Below, piece after piece: positions 19,512 through 27,016 of a stretch of 64,000 nucleotides of DNA. The stretch is from assembly GCA_902509965.1 (NCBI GenBank), contig CABWZP010000001.1, positions 1 to 64,000 on the forward strand, read 5' to 3'. This DNA is from an uncultured SAR86 cluster bacterium. GTDB lineage: Bacteria > Pseudomonadota > Gammaproteobacteria > Magnimaribacterales > D2472. Both the position numbers and the translations under genes were made by a program. The first letter of the stretch is position 1, and the number at the start of each line of letters is the position of its first letter. Under the pieces are notes generated by a model that was not told the DNA's origin, made no database searches, and saw only the letters and a list, made by a program, of their open reading frames with translations.

Positions 19512-19553
19512 ATGATCACGACACGACGAAAACAATCCGTCACTGTGGAGTAG
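19512..19553 (+). CDS. 13-aa mini-ORF ending in the glmS tail, module 9
   Basis: ATG one base after the sulfotransferase stop, product ending RRKQSVTVE. Another very short frame into the repeat; may be chance. Confidence 0.2.
   Translation: MITTRRKQSVTVE
19536..19553 (+). repeat. glmS-tail repeat R9 (last copy)
   Basis: TCCGTCACTGTGGAGTAG, SVTVE-stop, followed by ATTTGAACAGTGATTTA (19554-19570), the common left-end sequence. No further copy is seen downstream, so it is the distal boundary of the array. Confidence 0.85.
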
Positions 19554-19578
19554 ATTTGAACAGTGATTTAAAAAAAGT

Positions 19579-19905
19579 ATGCATATATACATAATTCTTT
19601 TTTTTGCAATTGCATTAGAAGTTCTTGGAACAATGCTATTGCCTGCATCACAAAATTTCTCAAAACCACTTCCAACTTCAATTTTGTTAGCATCTTATGG
19701 TGCGTCTTTTTATTTTTTGGCGCTAGTATCTCAAAAACTGCCACTTGCAATCATTTATGCATCATGGGCAGGACTGGGTGTTTTCTCAGTAGCAATGCTA
19801 AGTTACCTCTTTTATAAACAAACACTTAACTGGCAGACCATTATTGGGTTGTTTTTGATTATTATCGGGGTAATCATAGTAAATTTGTATAAAACAAAAC
19901 TATGA
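19579..19905 (+). CDS. Small multidrug resistance (SMR) family transporter
   Basis: A 108-residue, four-helix SMR protein like EmrE. The essential glutamate is in ALEVLGT (residue ~13), and the conserved YASWAGLG segment is in helix 3. It would export cationic compounds or guanidinium-type metabolites by proton antiport. It follows R9 and a left-end repeat by a few bases, so it may be the first gene of an open tenth module or the old glmS neighbour. Confidence 0.85.
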   Translation: MHIYIILFFAIALEVLGTMLLPASQNFSKPLPTSILLASYGASFYFLALVSQKLPLAIIYASWAGLGVFSVAMLSYLFYKQTLNWQTIIGLFLIIIGVIIVNLYKTKL

Positions 19906-19938
19906 AGAGATTGAATCGCAGAACATAAGCAAGAATAA

Positions 19939-20520
19939 TTATTTACTTGATTCTCTTATCATCGGAAAGGCAGGCGGAGAGTCCTCAAATTGCACCCTTC
20001 CAATTTCTACAAAACCATGTCTTTCATACAATGCTTTATTTGATTCATTAGATGCTTCTAGATATGCTCTATCTCCTTTTTCATCGATCATTTTAAGAGC
20101 TTCTTTTAGTAAAAAAGACCCTATACCTTTTCTTTGTTGTGAGGGGTCAACAGCAATAAATGGTAAATACCAGGCATCATCTGGATGGTATTTTTCAAAT
20201 TCTTCAAAAAATTTAATAACAACCTCTATTCGATCTGCAGGAATATATTCAAATGTTGATTCCAGAACGGAATTATCAAACTCAACTCCAGGAGGGTGCC
20301 AAAGAGATGAACCGAAAAGATTTTCTTCTGAGTAAACAATATTATTTTCAAAAGCTATTTTTGAATACTCTTCCATCCAAACATCGAAGCATTTAAGGTA
20401 AGAAGATGCATCAGGGAATACCCATCTTAATAAGGCATCAGATGAAAAACCTAACGTAAGAACTGACTTCACCGGCTCTAAATCTGCCGCAGGTGATTTA
20501 ACTATTGTGGGCGTATTCAT
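19939..20520 (-). CDS. GNAT family N-acetyltransferase
   Basis: A 193-residue acetyltransferase. The acetyl-CoA loop is QQRKGIGSFLLKEALK near residue 128, with LPFIAVDPSQ before it and the YERHGFVEIGR motif near the end. The substrate is unknown. It is the first minus-strand gene after the array. Confidence 0.85.
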   Translation of the reverse strand: MNTPTIVKSPAADLEPVKSVLTLGFSSDALLRWVFPDASSYLKCFDVWMEEYSKIAFENNIVYSEENLFGSSLWHPPGVEFDNSVLESTFEYIPADRIEVVIKFFEEFEKYHPDDAWYLPFIAVDPSQQRKGIGSFLLKEALKMIDEKGDRAYLEASNESNKALYERHGFVEIGRVQFEDSPPAFPMIRESSK

Positions 20521-20654
20521 AAGTATTATATTAAGCTATAAAGTTTAATAAAAATAGAAAGCTTAATCTAGTAAGTAAATTTGTAATAATTTCTAATTGT
20601 ATCCAATAAAAAGAGCGGATACATCGTTTTTAAAAATGGGATATCATTACGATA

Positions 20655-20759
20655 ATGAAAATGAAGTCAATTTTTAGTAATCCTAACAGTGAAGGTAAAG
20701 AAACCCCATTATTGCCGAAATTCGTCAACGGCGAAGCAGTTTTGTTTGCCAAAAAATAG
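20655..20759 (+). CDS. Possible 34-aa small protein
   Basis: ATG to TAG, with a product rich in Lys/Pro and ending EAVLFAKK. It is not hydrophobic and is not recognised. The 250-bp gap 20521-20770 otherwise shows only AT-rich sequence that probably holds the divergent promoters. Confidence 0.3.
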   Translation: MKMKSIFSNPNSEGKETPLLPKFVNGEAVLFAKK

Positions 20760-20770
20760 ATATAAGCTAA

Positions 20771-21022
20771 ATGATAAAAACTCTTCGTAAAATATTAGAT
20801 CTAAGCATCTCTTTAGCAGTAACTTTAATTGCACTGGGGCTAATTCTTTCCCCAGTCATTAGAATTAAAATATCATTTATTTTTTCTACATTATTAAATG
20901 GCTCATTGTATCAACAAGTTTTTTTATTTTTTTTGCTATGGGGTTTTTGGACTTTTCTTCAAACAACAAGGAAACTGTATAAATCAAAAGGTTTTAATTA
21001 TAGTTTTTGGAATGATTTGTAA
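20771..21022 (+). CDS. Hypothetical small membrane protein
   Basis: An 83-residue protein with two hydrophobic segments (residues ~12-30 and ~45-62) and a basic C-terminal tail (TTRKLYKSKG). No family recognised. It starts a run of small membrane proteins on the plus strand. Confidence 0.5.
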   Translation: MIKTLRKILDLSISLAVTLIALGLILSPVIRIKISFIFSTLLNGSLYQQVFLFFLLWGFWTFLQTTRKLYKSKGFNYSFWNDL

Positions 21023-21056
21023 TAACTAAAAAGGACTAAAAACTTATTAAATTTAA

Positions 21057-21161
21057 ATGATTGAGATATTGTTTTGGAGTTTGATCGTAGTAACATGGGC
21101 AACAGTTGGCATGCATGTCATTAAAGAGTTTATAAGATTCAATAGGAGAAGTGATGATTGA
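21057..21161 (+). CDS. 34-aa single-span membrane micropeptide
   Basis: ATG to TGA, one hydrophobic helix (ILFWSLIVVTWATVGMHVI) followed by a basic tail (KEFIRFNRRSDD). It overlaps the start of the next gene by 8 bp and contains that gene's AGGAG ribosome site in its end, so coupling is likely. Confidence 0.45.
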   Translation: MIEILFWSLIVVTWATVGMHVIKEFIRFNRRSDD

Positions 21162-21564
21162 ACAAAATGAAGTAAAGTCTAGTCTATTCAGAAGAACAAT
21201 AATGTCTTTTGTGAATGGTTGGAGAAGAGTAATGGATGTGAGGTATAACCCTCTTAAGTACATACCCGATCCAAGTCTACAGACTTACTTTATGTTAGTA
21301 CTGTTCACTATATGGAGCGTCTTCTTTGGATTTTTGGCAGCAAACTACTTAGGATTCTTTAACTACAATACAGTTGCAAGTATAGTGATTCACGTTGCAA
21401 TTCTATTGCCTTTAGCATTTACCAATGCAATCTTTGTTGATGCAGAGAGAGATGGTGCTGAATGGTTAAAGGAATGGAAGGAAGAACAATCAAGATACAA
21501 ATTAGTAGTTAATAGACTTAAGACCAAGAATTTAGTTCTGTGGGACCCAAATAAAGAAGCATAA
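21154..21564 (+). CDS. Hypothetical two-span membrane protein
   Basis: A 136-residue protein from ATG 21154 (AGGAG 5 nt upstream; the track uses GTG 21151). Hydrophobic segments are near residues 48-68 and 75-95, with a charged C-terminal tail (DAERDGAEWLKEWKEEQ). The family is not recognised. Confidence 0.65.
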   Translation: MIEQNEVKSSLFRRTIMSFVNGWRRVMDVRYNPLKYIPDPSLQTYFMLVLFTIWSVFFGFLAANYLGFFNYNTVASIVIHVAILLPLAFTNAIFVDAERDGAEWLKEWKEEQSRYKLVVNRLKTKNLVLWDPNKEA

Positions 21565-21567
21565 TTC

Positions 21568-22104
21568 ATGCATCAGTTTAAAAACCTAATTGTTTTAGGC
21601 CCTTTGATATATGCAATACATCATTTTGAAGAGCATATAATTTTTAATTTTAGGGACTGGAGATTGACTTATTTTTCTGACAATAACTCTATTCCCACAG
21701 AAGCAGTTCTCATAATACTTATTTCACAATTATTAATATTTATTTTTGTACATTTAATAAAGAATAATAGAGGTAGCGCACATCTAGTCCTATTCTTTTT
21801 AATGACAACCCAGGTTGTGAATGCTTTTTTCCATGTTTTCTTTAGTTTTTATTTTAATGACTTTAGTCCAGGAGCCATAACAGCAGTAATTCTTTATCTG
21901 CCTGTTAATTATTTGATTATTAGGGCTGCCTTTCAAGAAGGGTACCTCAAAAGTTATGCAGAATTATTGATTCTCTTTCTTGCAGGAATTACCTGCTTTA
22001 CTTTTTTTGAGCTGATAGGTGCCAAGGTTCTAGGTTACGCATTGATACTGACGCCTTTTTATTACTTCTTTATCAATAAGTACGAAAAGCAGAAGGTAAC
22101 TTAA
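21568..22104 (+). CDS. HXXEE-domain membrane protein
   Basis: A 178-residue polytopic protein with the HHFEEH motif near residue 19, the hallmark of HXXEE-domain proteins of unknown function, and about five hydrophobic segments. It starts 3 bp after the previous gene. Confidence 0.7.
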   Translation: MHQFKNLIVLGPLIYAIHHFEEHIIFNFRDWRLTYFSDNNSIPTEAVLIILISQLLIFIFVHLIKNNRGSAHLVLFFLMTTQVVNAFFHVFFSFYFNDFSPGAITAVILYLPVNYLIIRAAFQEGYLKSYAELLILFLAGITCFTFFELIGAKVLGYALILTPFYYFFINKYEKQKVT

Positions 22105-22110
22105 TTAATT

Positions 22111-22506
22111 CTATTCAGCCTCATTTGCTATAACAGCTTTGATTCCCTCAATAGAAACTAACATACCTTGATGGATAGCTTCAGCAAACATTTCAGGATC
22201 AATTTCAGTAGACCATTTTAGTTGGCAGCTAGATTCATTAATTTTTAATACCTGCATTGTTGCCAAGTGCTCAATTGGCATTTTTGTTTCAACTGCGGAG
22301 TATTGCAATTTCATTGATTCATTATCTAAATGTAATATTTTTTCTTTAACTGACCCCATGCCTTCCATTTCAAATATTCGACAGTCTCCCTCAAGACGAA
22401 TTTCATCTACTGTTGGGACCCAATCACACCTGCTGACGTCAGACAAAATATTCCATAAGCTCTCAGCTGAGCAATTAAAAATAGGTTCCTCTTTGAGGGT
22501 TTTCAT
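22111..22506 (-). CDS. SRPBCC family protein (polyketide cyclase/START-like)
   Basis: A 131-residue START-fold protein. The opening SAESLWNILSDVSRCDWVPTVD and the closing SIEGIKAVIANEAE helix are typical of SRPBCC ligand-binding proteins. Its start directly follows the stop of the upstream methyltransferase-like gene, so the two are co-transcribed. Confidence 0.7.
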   Translation of the reverse strand: MKTLKEEPIFNCSAESLWNILSDVSRCDWVPTVDEIRLEGDCRIFEMEGMGSVKEKILHLDNESMKLQYSAVETKMPIEHLATMQVLKINESSCQLKWSTEIDPEMFAEAIHQGMLVSIEGIKAVIANEAE

Positions 22507-23280
22507 CTAAGACTTTTTAAATAGAAGGGTCATTCTGTCACTTTCACCGATTTCAAGATATTTTTCTCTGTCTTTATCTTTTAATCTTAAGCTTGGAGGC
22601 AAAGTCCAAACCCCACCAGGATGGCTAGCACTATCTTTGGGATTTGAATTTACTTCTGATCTGGCAACCAAGGTAAAGCCATGCTTTTTTGCCACCGCTA
22701 TTGCATGCTCTTCAGTGACATAGCCACTTTTCTTCATCATTTCCATTGTAGTGCCTGGCTTAGCTCTATGCTCAACCACTCCAAACAATCCGCCTGGTTT
22801 AAGCGCTTTAGAACTGTTAGCAAAGATTGCATCCATTTGAGGTCCAAGCCAGTTGTGGAGATTTCTAAATGTCAAAACAGCATCTACACTTCCAGGCTCT
22901 GCTAAGCTTGAGCTCAGGTCAACAATTTCAATATCTTTAAACAAAGGATCTTCATCAATTCTCTTTTCAAAACTTGCTCTGCTTCTTTGAAAGTAGGCTC
23001 TTTGTGAGTCTTTATCAAAGTGGGCAGCTATGAGCTGGCCTGGTTTGTGAATATAGTTAGCTAGGATTTCTGTATACCAACCTCCGCCTGGAGATAGCTC
23101 AACAACTTTCATGTTTGGCTTGATCTCAAAAAAAGTAAGAGTCTCATAAGGATGTCTTGAAGAATCTCTAGTGATGTTTTTTGGACTTCTTTGCTCACTG
23201 CTTATTGCAGCCTCAAGATTATGAGAATTTAGTGATGGTAGAAAGGACATAAGAAAAACAAATGCTATTATTTTTTTCAT
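22507..23280 (-). CDS. Exported class I SAM-dependent methyltransferase-like protein
   Basis: A 257-residue protein with a signal peptide (MKKIIAFVFLMSFLPSLNS). The SAM-binding motif is VVELSPGGGWYTEILA (residues ~58-73), with a VDAVLTFRNLHNW acceptor segment near 130. Exported methyltransferase-fold proteins of this kind are common in marine gammaproteobacteria; their substrate is unknown. Confidence 0.75.
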   Translation of the reverse strand: MKKIIAFVFLMSFLPSLNSHNLEAAISSEQRSPKNITRDSSRHPYETLTFFEIKPNMKVVELSPGGGWYTEILANYIHKPGQLIAAHFDKDSQRAYFQRSRASFEKRIDEDPLFKDIEIVDLSSSLAEPGSVDAVLTFRNLHNWLGPQMDAIFANSSKALKPGGLFGVVEHRAKPGTTMEMMKKSGYVTEEHAIAVAKKHGFTLVARSEVNSNPKDSASHPGGVWTLPPSLRLKDKDREKYLEIGESDRMTLLFKKS

Positions 23281-23426
23281 TTAAGGCGCTCCAATTTATA
23301 GTAAATTAATTATATATGTTTTTTATTTTCCAAGAGGTCGCCAACTAATTTTTGGCAAGACTAATCAATGGATTTAAAAATCCTCGCAAAAGAGTAAGTT
23401 AACTAGATTAAAGATAATAGATATTT

Positions 23427-23573
23427 CTATCGCTTTACTTGGCTAAGTGCTGCACCCAATGCAACACCCACTGCGATCCATACTGGCTCATTTGTGGCAG
23501 CAAAAATCGCTGCTCCTATCGCGGTCCCGATACCCAACATGGAACCTAAATTCTTAGATTTTTTATTTTTCAT
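23427..23573 (-). CDS. 48-aa Gly/Ala-rich small membrane protein
   Basis: Not in the ORF track. The frame starts at ATG 23573 and ends TAG, with a basic N-terminus (MKNKKSKNLG) and two short Gly/Ala hydrophobic stretches (IGTAIGAAIFAA; AVGVALGAALSQ). An AAAAAGGAT ribosome-like site is upstream. The pattern resembles small glycine-zipper membrane proteins. It occupies most of the gap 23281-23616. Confidence 0.55.
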   Translation of the reverse strand: MKNKKSKNLGSMLGIGTAIGAAIFAATNEPVWIAVGVALGAALSQVKR

Positions 23574-23616
23574 TTTATATCCTTTTTTAAACTAGTTATT
23601 TTTAGTTAGTCCATCA

Positions 23617-23829
23617 TTATGGAAGTTTAAATATATCTTCTACTTTTTGCTCTAAAGTCTTTGCAATTTTTAATGCTAGAACAGTGGAGGGCACATAAAC
23701 CCCATTTTCTATTGCATTGATGCTTTTTCTTGAAACCTCTGCGCTTTCAGACAGCTCTTGTTGAGTTAGACCAGATTTTTTTCTTAGCTCTTCAAGATTA
23801 TTAAAAAGTTTTTTGTGATGTTTGCCCAA
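23617..23829 (-). CDS. XRE-family HTH transcriptional regulator
   Basis: A 70-residue single-domain Cro/C1-type repressor with LTQQELSESAEVSRKSINAIENG as the helix-turn-helix and the closing LEQKVEDIFKL of the YozG-like group. The start is probably TTG. It lies 9 bp after the DUF6249-like gene, a pairing that suggests it controls that gene. Confidence 0.85.
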   Translation of the reverse strand: MGKHHKKLFNNLEELRKKSGLTQQELSESAEVSRKSINAIENGVYVPSTVLALKIAKTLEQKVEDIFKLP

Positions 23830-23838
23830 AATTAAAGC

Positions 23839-24228
23839 CTATCTTTTCTCAAAATCTTCAACCGCTTTATTGATTTCGCCGCTAGTATTTGGGTATAGAT
23901 AACCAGCAATCACCATTCCAACACCAATAGCGCTAACAAGCGCTCCAACTCCTTTAAGAATTGAGCCAAGAAAAAATACACCAAATAAAAACAAGCCTAA
24001 TCCGGTAAACATAGTTACTACACCGTTTCTTCTATAATCTAATGGCTCTTGCTTCTTTTCACCAAAAACAGCCATCAACTCTTCAATTTTTCCAGGATCA
24101 TCTAAGTTTTTTGATATTTCTAACATAGTTCTATTTTTATCTTTCTCTTGGTAATAAAGCCAGACAAAAACTGATACAGGTACGACACATCCTGCTAATA
24201 TTCCGACAATTCCGACTAAATGCTCCAT
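23839..24228 (-). CDS. DUF6249-like membrane protein
   Basis: A 129-residue protein from ATG 24228, chosen because AAGGAG lies just upstream (the track starts at 24285). One N-terminal helix is followed by a charged cytoplasmic part (YYQEKDKNRTMLEISKNL) and two C-terminal helices. It resembles DUF6249 proteins, which often sit beside small XRE regulators. Confidence 0.65.
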   Translation of the reverse strand: MEHLVGIVGILAGCVVPVSVFVWLYYQEKDKNRTMLEISKNLDDPGKIEELMAVFGEKKQEPLDYRRNGVVTMFTGLGLFLFGVFFLGSILKGVGALVSAIGVGMVIAGYLYPNTSGEINKAVEDFEKR

Positions 24229-24348
24229 AAAAAACTCCTTAAAATATTTAATTTCTTTCAAAATGTAACGCAAAGGTAACATCATTATAATAGGAAGTAA
24301 AGGTTACATATTAAGTAATTTAATGATTATATGGTTTATACTATTTAG

Positions 24349-24396
24349 ATGTGTGATTGTTGTAGTTGCTGCGAATGCGCTTGTTGCGCAAAGTAG
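24349..24396 (+). CDS. Cysteine-rich 15-aa micropeptide candidate
   Basis: MCDCCSCCECACCAK, eight cysteines in fifteen residues, ATG to TAG. It is in the 214-bp gap before the esterase gene. No ribosome site is evident. The composition resembles metal-binding peptides, but chance in a short frame cannot be excluded. Confidence 0.25.
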   Translation: MCDCCSCCECACCAK

Positions 24397-24499
24397 AAAG
24401 CTAAAAAAAAATATAAACTCTGTTAGTTGCAGTTTTTGCAATAGCAGCTTGCTGTTCTAGAAATATTAATCATTTAGCACCCTTATCTAAAAGTCTTGT

Positions 24500-25333
24500 A
24501 TGAAAATTTTTTTAATATTATCGTTACTTTTTCCTTTCATAGCCTTTTCGGAAGAACCCTTATATTCAAGTGAAATTTCATATGGAAGCAATGAGAAGCA
24601 AAAAATTGATTTGTATGAAGGTTCTTCAGACAAAGTTCTAATATGGATTCATGGGGGCGGATGGCTTTTTGGAGATAAACGTTCTGAAAGATGGATTAAA
24701 AGGTTCCACAATCATTTTATAGATCATGAAAAGCTCAATGTTTACATGATTGGTTATAGGGTTGGAGAAGATACAGCCCCAAGCGCAGTCGATGATGTTA
24801 TATGCGCATATAAAAAAATTGTTGATGATGCAGTTGCAAAAAATCTTTCCGTTAAAGATATTGTGGTATCTGGTGCTAGCGCAGGCGGACATCTGGCTTT
24901 AATGGTTGGATTATCTAATGAATATAATCTTGAAACTTCTTGTAATACTTTGATAAAGCCTAAAGCAGTCATTAACCTATTTGGTATTACTGAAATTGAA
25001 AAAAATTCACAATTTCTCGATGAGGAAAAATTCTTTTCTTTTTCAAATTACATTAAGACATGGTTACCTGAAAGTTTAGCCCTTGAAGAAGCATCAGAAA
25101 AATTTTCACCTATTAATTTAGTAGGTCCAAACTCTCCACAGGTTTTAACTATTCATGGAACCAAAGATGATTGGGTGCCATATGATCAGGCTATTCTTTT
25201 AGGCAAGAAACTTAAAGCTAAGCATCAATTACTAACAATTGAAAATGGTGGCCACTATGGTTTTTCTGATGAGGAAGATCAAATTATCAGACAAAATATT
25301 GCAGAATTCTTAAGAGATACATACAAAGATTAG
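24500..25333 (+). CDS. Secreted alpha/beta hydrolase (esterase/lipase-like)
   Basis: A 277-residue protein with a signal peptide (MKIFLILSLLFPFIAFS). The oxyanion motif is HGGGWLFGD (residues ~51-59), the nucleophile serine is in VSGASAGGH near residue 127, the acid is likely in GTKDDWVP and the histidine in NGGHYGF. This is the hormone-sensitive-lipase/BD-FAE type. Confidence 0.85.
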   Translation: MKIFLILSLLFPFIAFSEEPLYSSEISYGSNEKQKIDLYEGSSDKVLIWIHGGGWLFGDKRSERWIKRFHNHFIDHEKLNVYMIGYRVGEDTAPSAVDDVICAYKKIVDDAVAKNLSVKDIVVSGASAGGHLALMVGLSNEYNLETSCNTLIKPKAVINLFGITEIEKNSQFLDEEKFFSFSNYIKTWLPESLALEEASEKFSPINLVGPNSPQVLTIHGTKDDWVPYDQAILLGKKLKAKHQLLTIENGGHYGFSDEEDQIIRQNIAEFLRDTYKD

Positions 25334-25418
25334 CGTTGTATTTAGTAAATAATATGTAAAAATAATATTAATGACGACTAACTTTTTTAGTCTTAATATT
25401 TCAAGACAGGAGCAAAGG

Positions 25419-25787
25419 ATGAGTGACAAAGAACAAATAAAAAGCGTAGTTCAGCTATATATAGATAGCATGGATGAATCAAGTGCGGATAAAGTTAAAG
25501 AGGCATTTCACCCTAATGCGTCTGTAGTTGGCTATCTTCATGGCGACTTCATGGAAATGTCGGTAGATGACTTTGCAGGCTTTGTATCCTCTCAGCAACC
25601 ATCACCAAGTACTGTTGGAGAAAATGTAGTTTTTGAAATATTTGTTTGCGAAGTTGAAGGAACAACAGCGCTTGTTAAATTAAGAGATAAATATTTAGGA
25701 ATAACTTTTTTTGACACCCTGTCTTTTATTAAGCAAGAGGGAGAGTGGAAAATCTATAATAAGTTATTTAATGTCGAGAGCGAATAA
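25419..25787 (+). CDS. NTF2-like protein (putative lumazine-binding family)
   Basis: A 122-residue cone-fold protein from ATG 25419, preceded by AGGAGC; the track start 25371 adds an implausible extension. The pattern VVQLYIDSMDESSADKVKEAFHP and the HGDFMEMSVDDF segment match the Lumazine_bd_2-type NTF2 family, often of unknown function. Confidence 0.75.
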   Translation: MSDKEQIKSVVQLYIDSMDESSADKVKEAFHPNASVVGYLHGDFMEMSVDDFAGFVSSQQPSPSTVGENVVFEIFVCEVEGTTALVKLRDKYLGITFFDTLSFIKQEGEWKIYNKLFNVESE

Positions 25788-25802
25788 TCATTTAGTAGAG
25801 AC

Positions 25803-26642
25803 ATGATTAGTACATTAGATCATTTAATCATTGCTGTAAAAGATCTAGATGAAGCTGAGAAAGACTACACAAAAATATTTGGTATACCTCCTGTATGGCG
25901 AGGCGAGCACAAAGAGTTAGGCACAATAAATTCAATATTTAGTTTTGAGAATACTTATTTTGAATTACTAGCTAGCAAAGGTGCTGGACTTGGAGCTGAT
26001 CTAGTAAATAGCGCTCTTAAACAAGACGGAGAAGGACTAACCGGCATAGTTCTTGGAACAGATAACATAAAAGATGCTCATGCTTCGATAAGCTCAGCAG
26101 GCTATGGAATAGGTGAAATATCAGACGGTGAGAGAAGTAATTCTGATAATGTAAACATTAGAAGGTGGCAAAATCTCTTTTTACCACCAGAACTTACTAG
26201 AGGGCTATTCTCATTTGTTATTGAACATACTGATGGCGAACTGCCTTCTTCAAACTATCAAACTTCATCTATAAGTAAATTAGACCATGTAGTGATTAAC
26301 ACCAATGATGCAGATGGCTTCATTAGCGTTTACCAAGATATTTTTAAAATAAGACTAGCTTTAGATAAAGTCATTGAGCATTGGAAAAAAAGAATGCTAT
26401 TTTTTAGGCTTAATAAAACCACCATAGAGGTTATTGAAAGCAAGGATGGTCAGCCAGCAAATGATAAATTATGGGGATTAGCCTGGGAGGTGAAGAATAT
26501 TGAAGTTGTTTATCAAAGGCTTATTGGTGTGGGTATAGATGTTTTGCCTGTGCAGAAGGGCATAAAAGAGAATACATTAGTGGCAACTATTAAATCACAT
26601 ACACATAACGTGCCCACTTTATTAATTGAGCATGTTGAATGA
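25803..26642 (+). CDS. VOC/glyoxalase-like protein with two domains
   Basis: A 279-residue protein. The first domain opens with STLDHLIIAVKDLDEAEKDY and matches the Glyoxalase_3-like group; a second VOC half starts near residue 160 (KLDHVVINTNDADGF). The metal site and substrate are not clear. It overlaps the cupin gene by 4 bp (ATGA). Confidence 0.8.
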   Translation: MISTLDHLIIAVKDLDEAEKDYTKIFGIPPVWRGEHKELGTINSIFSFENTYFELLASKGAGLGADLVNSALKQDGEGLTGIVLGTDNIKDAHASISSAGYGIGEISDGERSNSDNVNIRRWQNLFLPPELTRGLFSFVIEHTDGELPSSNYQTSSISKLDHVVINTNDADGFISVYQDIFKIRLALDKVIEHWKKRMLFFRLNKTTIEVIESKDGQPANDKLWGLAWEVKNIEVVYQRLIGVGIDVLPVQKGIKENTLVATIKSHTHNVPTLLIEHVE

Positions 26643-26998
26643 AGAAAATTAATTTTAAATCTAAGTTTGAGAAGTTTAATGACCATTGGTCGCCCAAGCT
26701 CATTGCCGAGATGAATGACTATCAATTTAAGCTGGCAAAAATCAAACATGATTTTATATGGCATGAGCATAAAGATACAGATGAGGTTTTTATTGTTATT
26801 AGCGGAGTGATTTGGATCGAATTCAAAGACGAGACAATTCAAATCAATGCAGGCGAAATGATTGTTGTGCCTAAGGGAACCAAACATAGACCTTATGCAA
26901 TAGAAGAAGCCCAAATAATGTTAATTGAACCAAAAGGAGTTATTAATACTGGAGATATTGAGAGCGATCTGACCGCCCCCAATGACCAATGGATATAA
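26639..26998 (+). CDS. Cupin-domain protein
   Basis: A 119-residue single cupin. The metal ligands fit HEHKDTDEVF (residues ~38-47) and a later PKGTKHRPYA histidine near 84. It probably acts with the preceding VOC protein, given the 4-bp overlap. Confidence 0.8.
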   Translation: MKKINFKSKFEKFNDHWSPKLIAEMNDYQFKLAKIKHDFIWHEHKDTDEVFIVISGVIWIEFKDETIQINAGEMIVVPKGTKHRPYAIEEAQIMLIEPKGVINTGDIESDLTAPNDQWI

Positions 26999-27016
26999 AA
27001 AAAGCCTTCTAAGATA

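Larger units (their letters stand above)
12597..19553. mobile_element. Cassette-like array at the glmS 3' end, nine modules bounded by glmS-tail copies
   Basis: Between the glmS stop and 19553 the sequence divides into nine modules of 1133, 1201, 442, 429, 1104, 173, 446, 468 and 1561 bp. All end in SVTVE-stop (variants SATVE, TVTVE). Cargo genes are almost all co-oriented with glmS. Modules 1 and 2 share both ends; modules 3 and 7 share end sequences and carry paralogues. No integrase, transposase or resolvase gene is present, so mobility would need a trans-acting enzyme. That the array is mobile is inference; the repeats themselves are directly visible. Confidence 0.75.

Noticed and set aside
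12597-19553. A standard Tn7 or CRISPR-associated Tn7-like transposon at attTn7
   Set aside because: No tnsABC, tniQ, Cas genes or Tn7-type ends were seen, and Tn7 does not duplicate the end of glmS. The target region is the same, but the mechanism appears different.
12597-19553. A class 1-type integron cassette array
   Set aside because: No IntI gene and no typical attC core (GTTRRRY/RYYYAAC) pattern at module borders; only a functional analogy is suggested.
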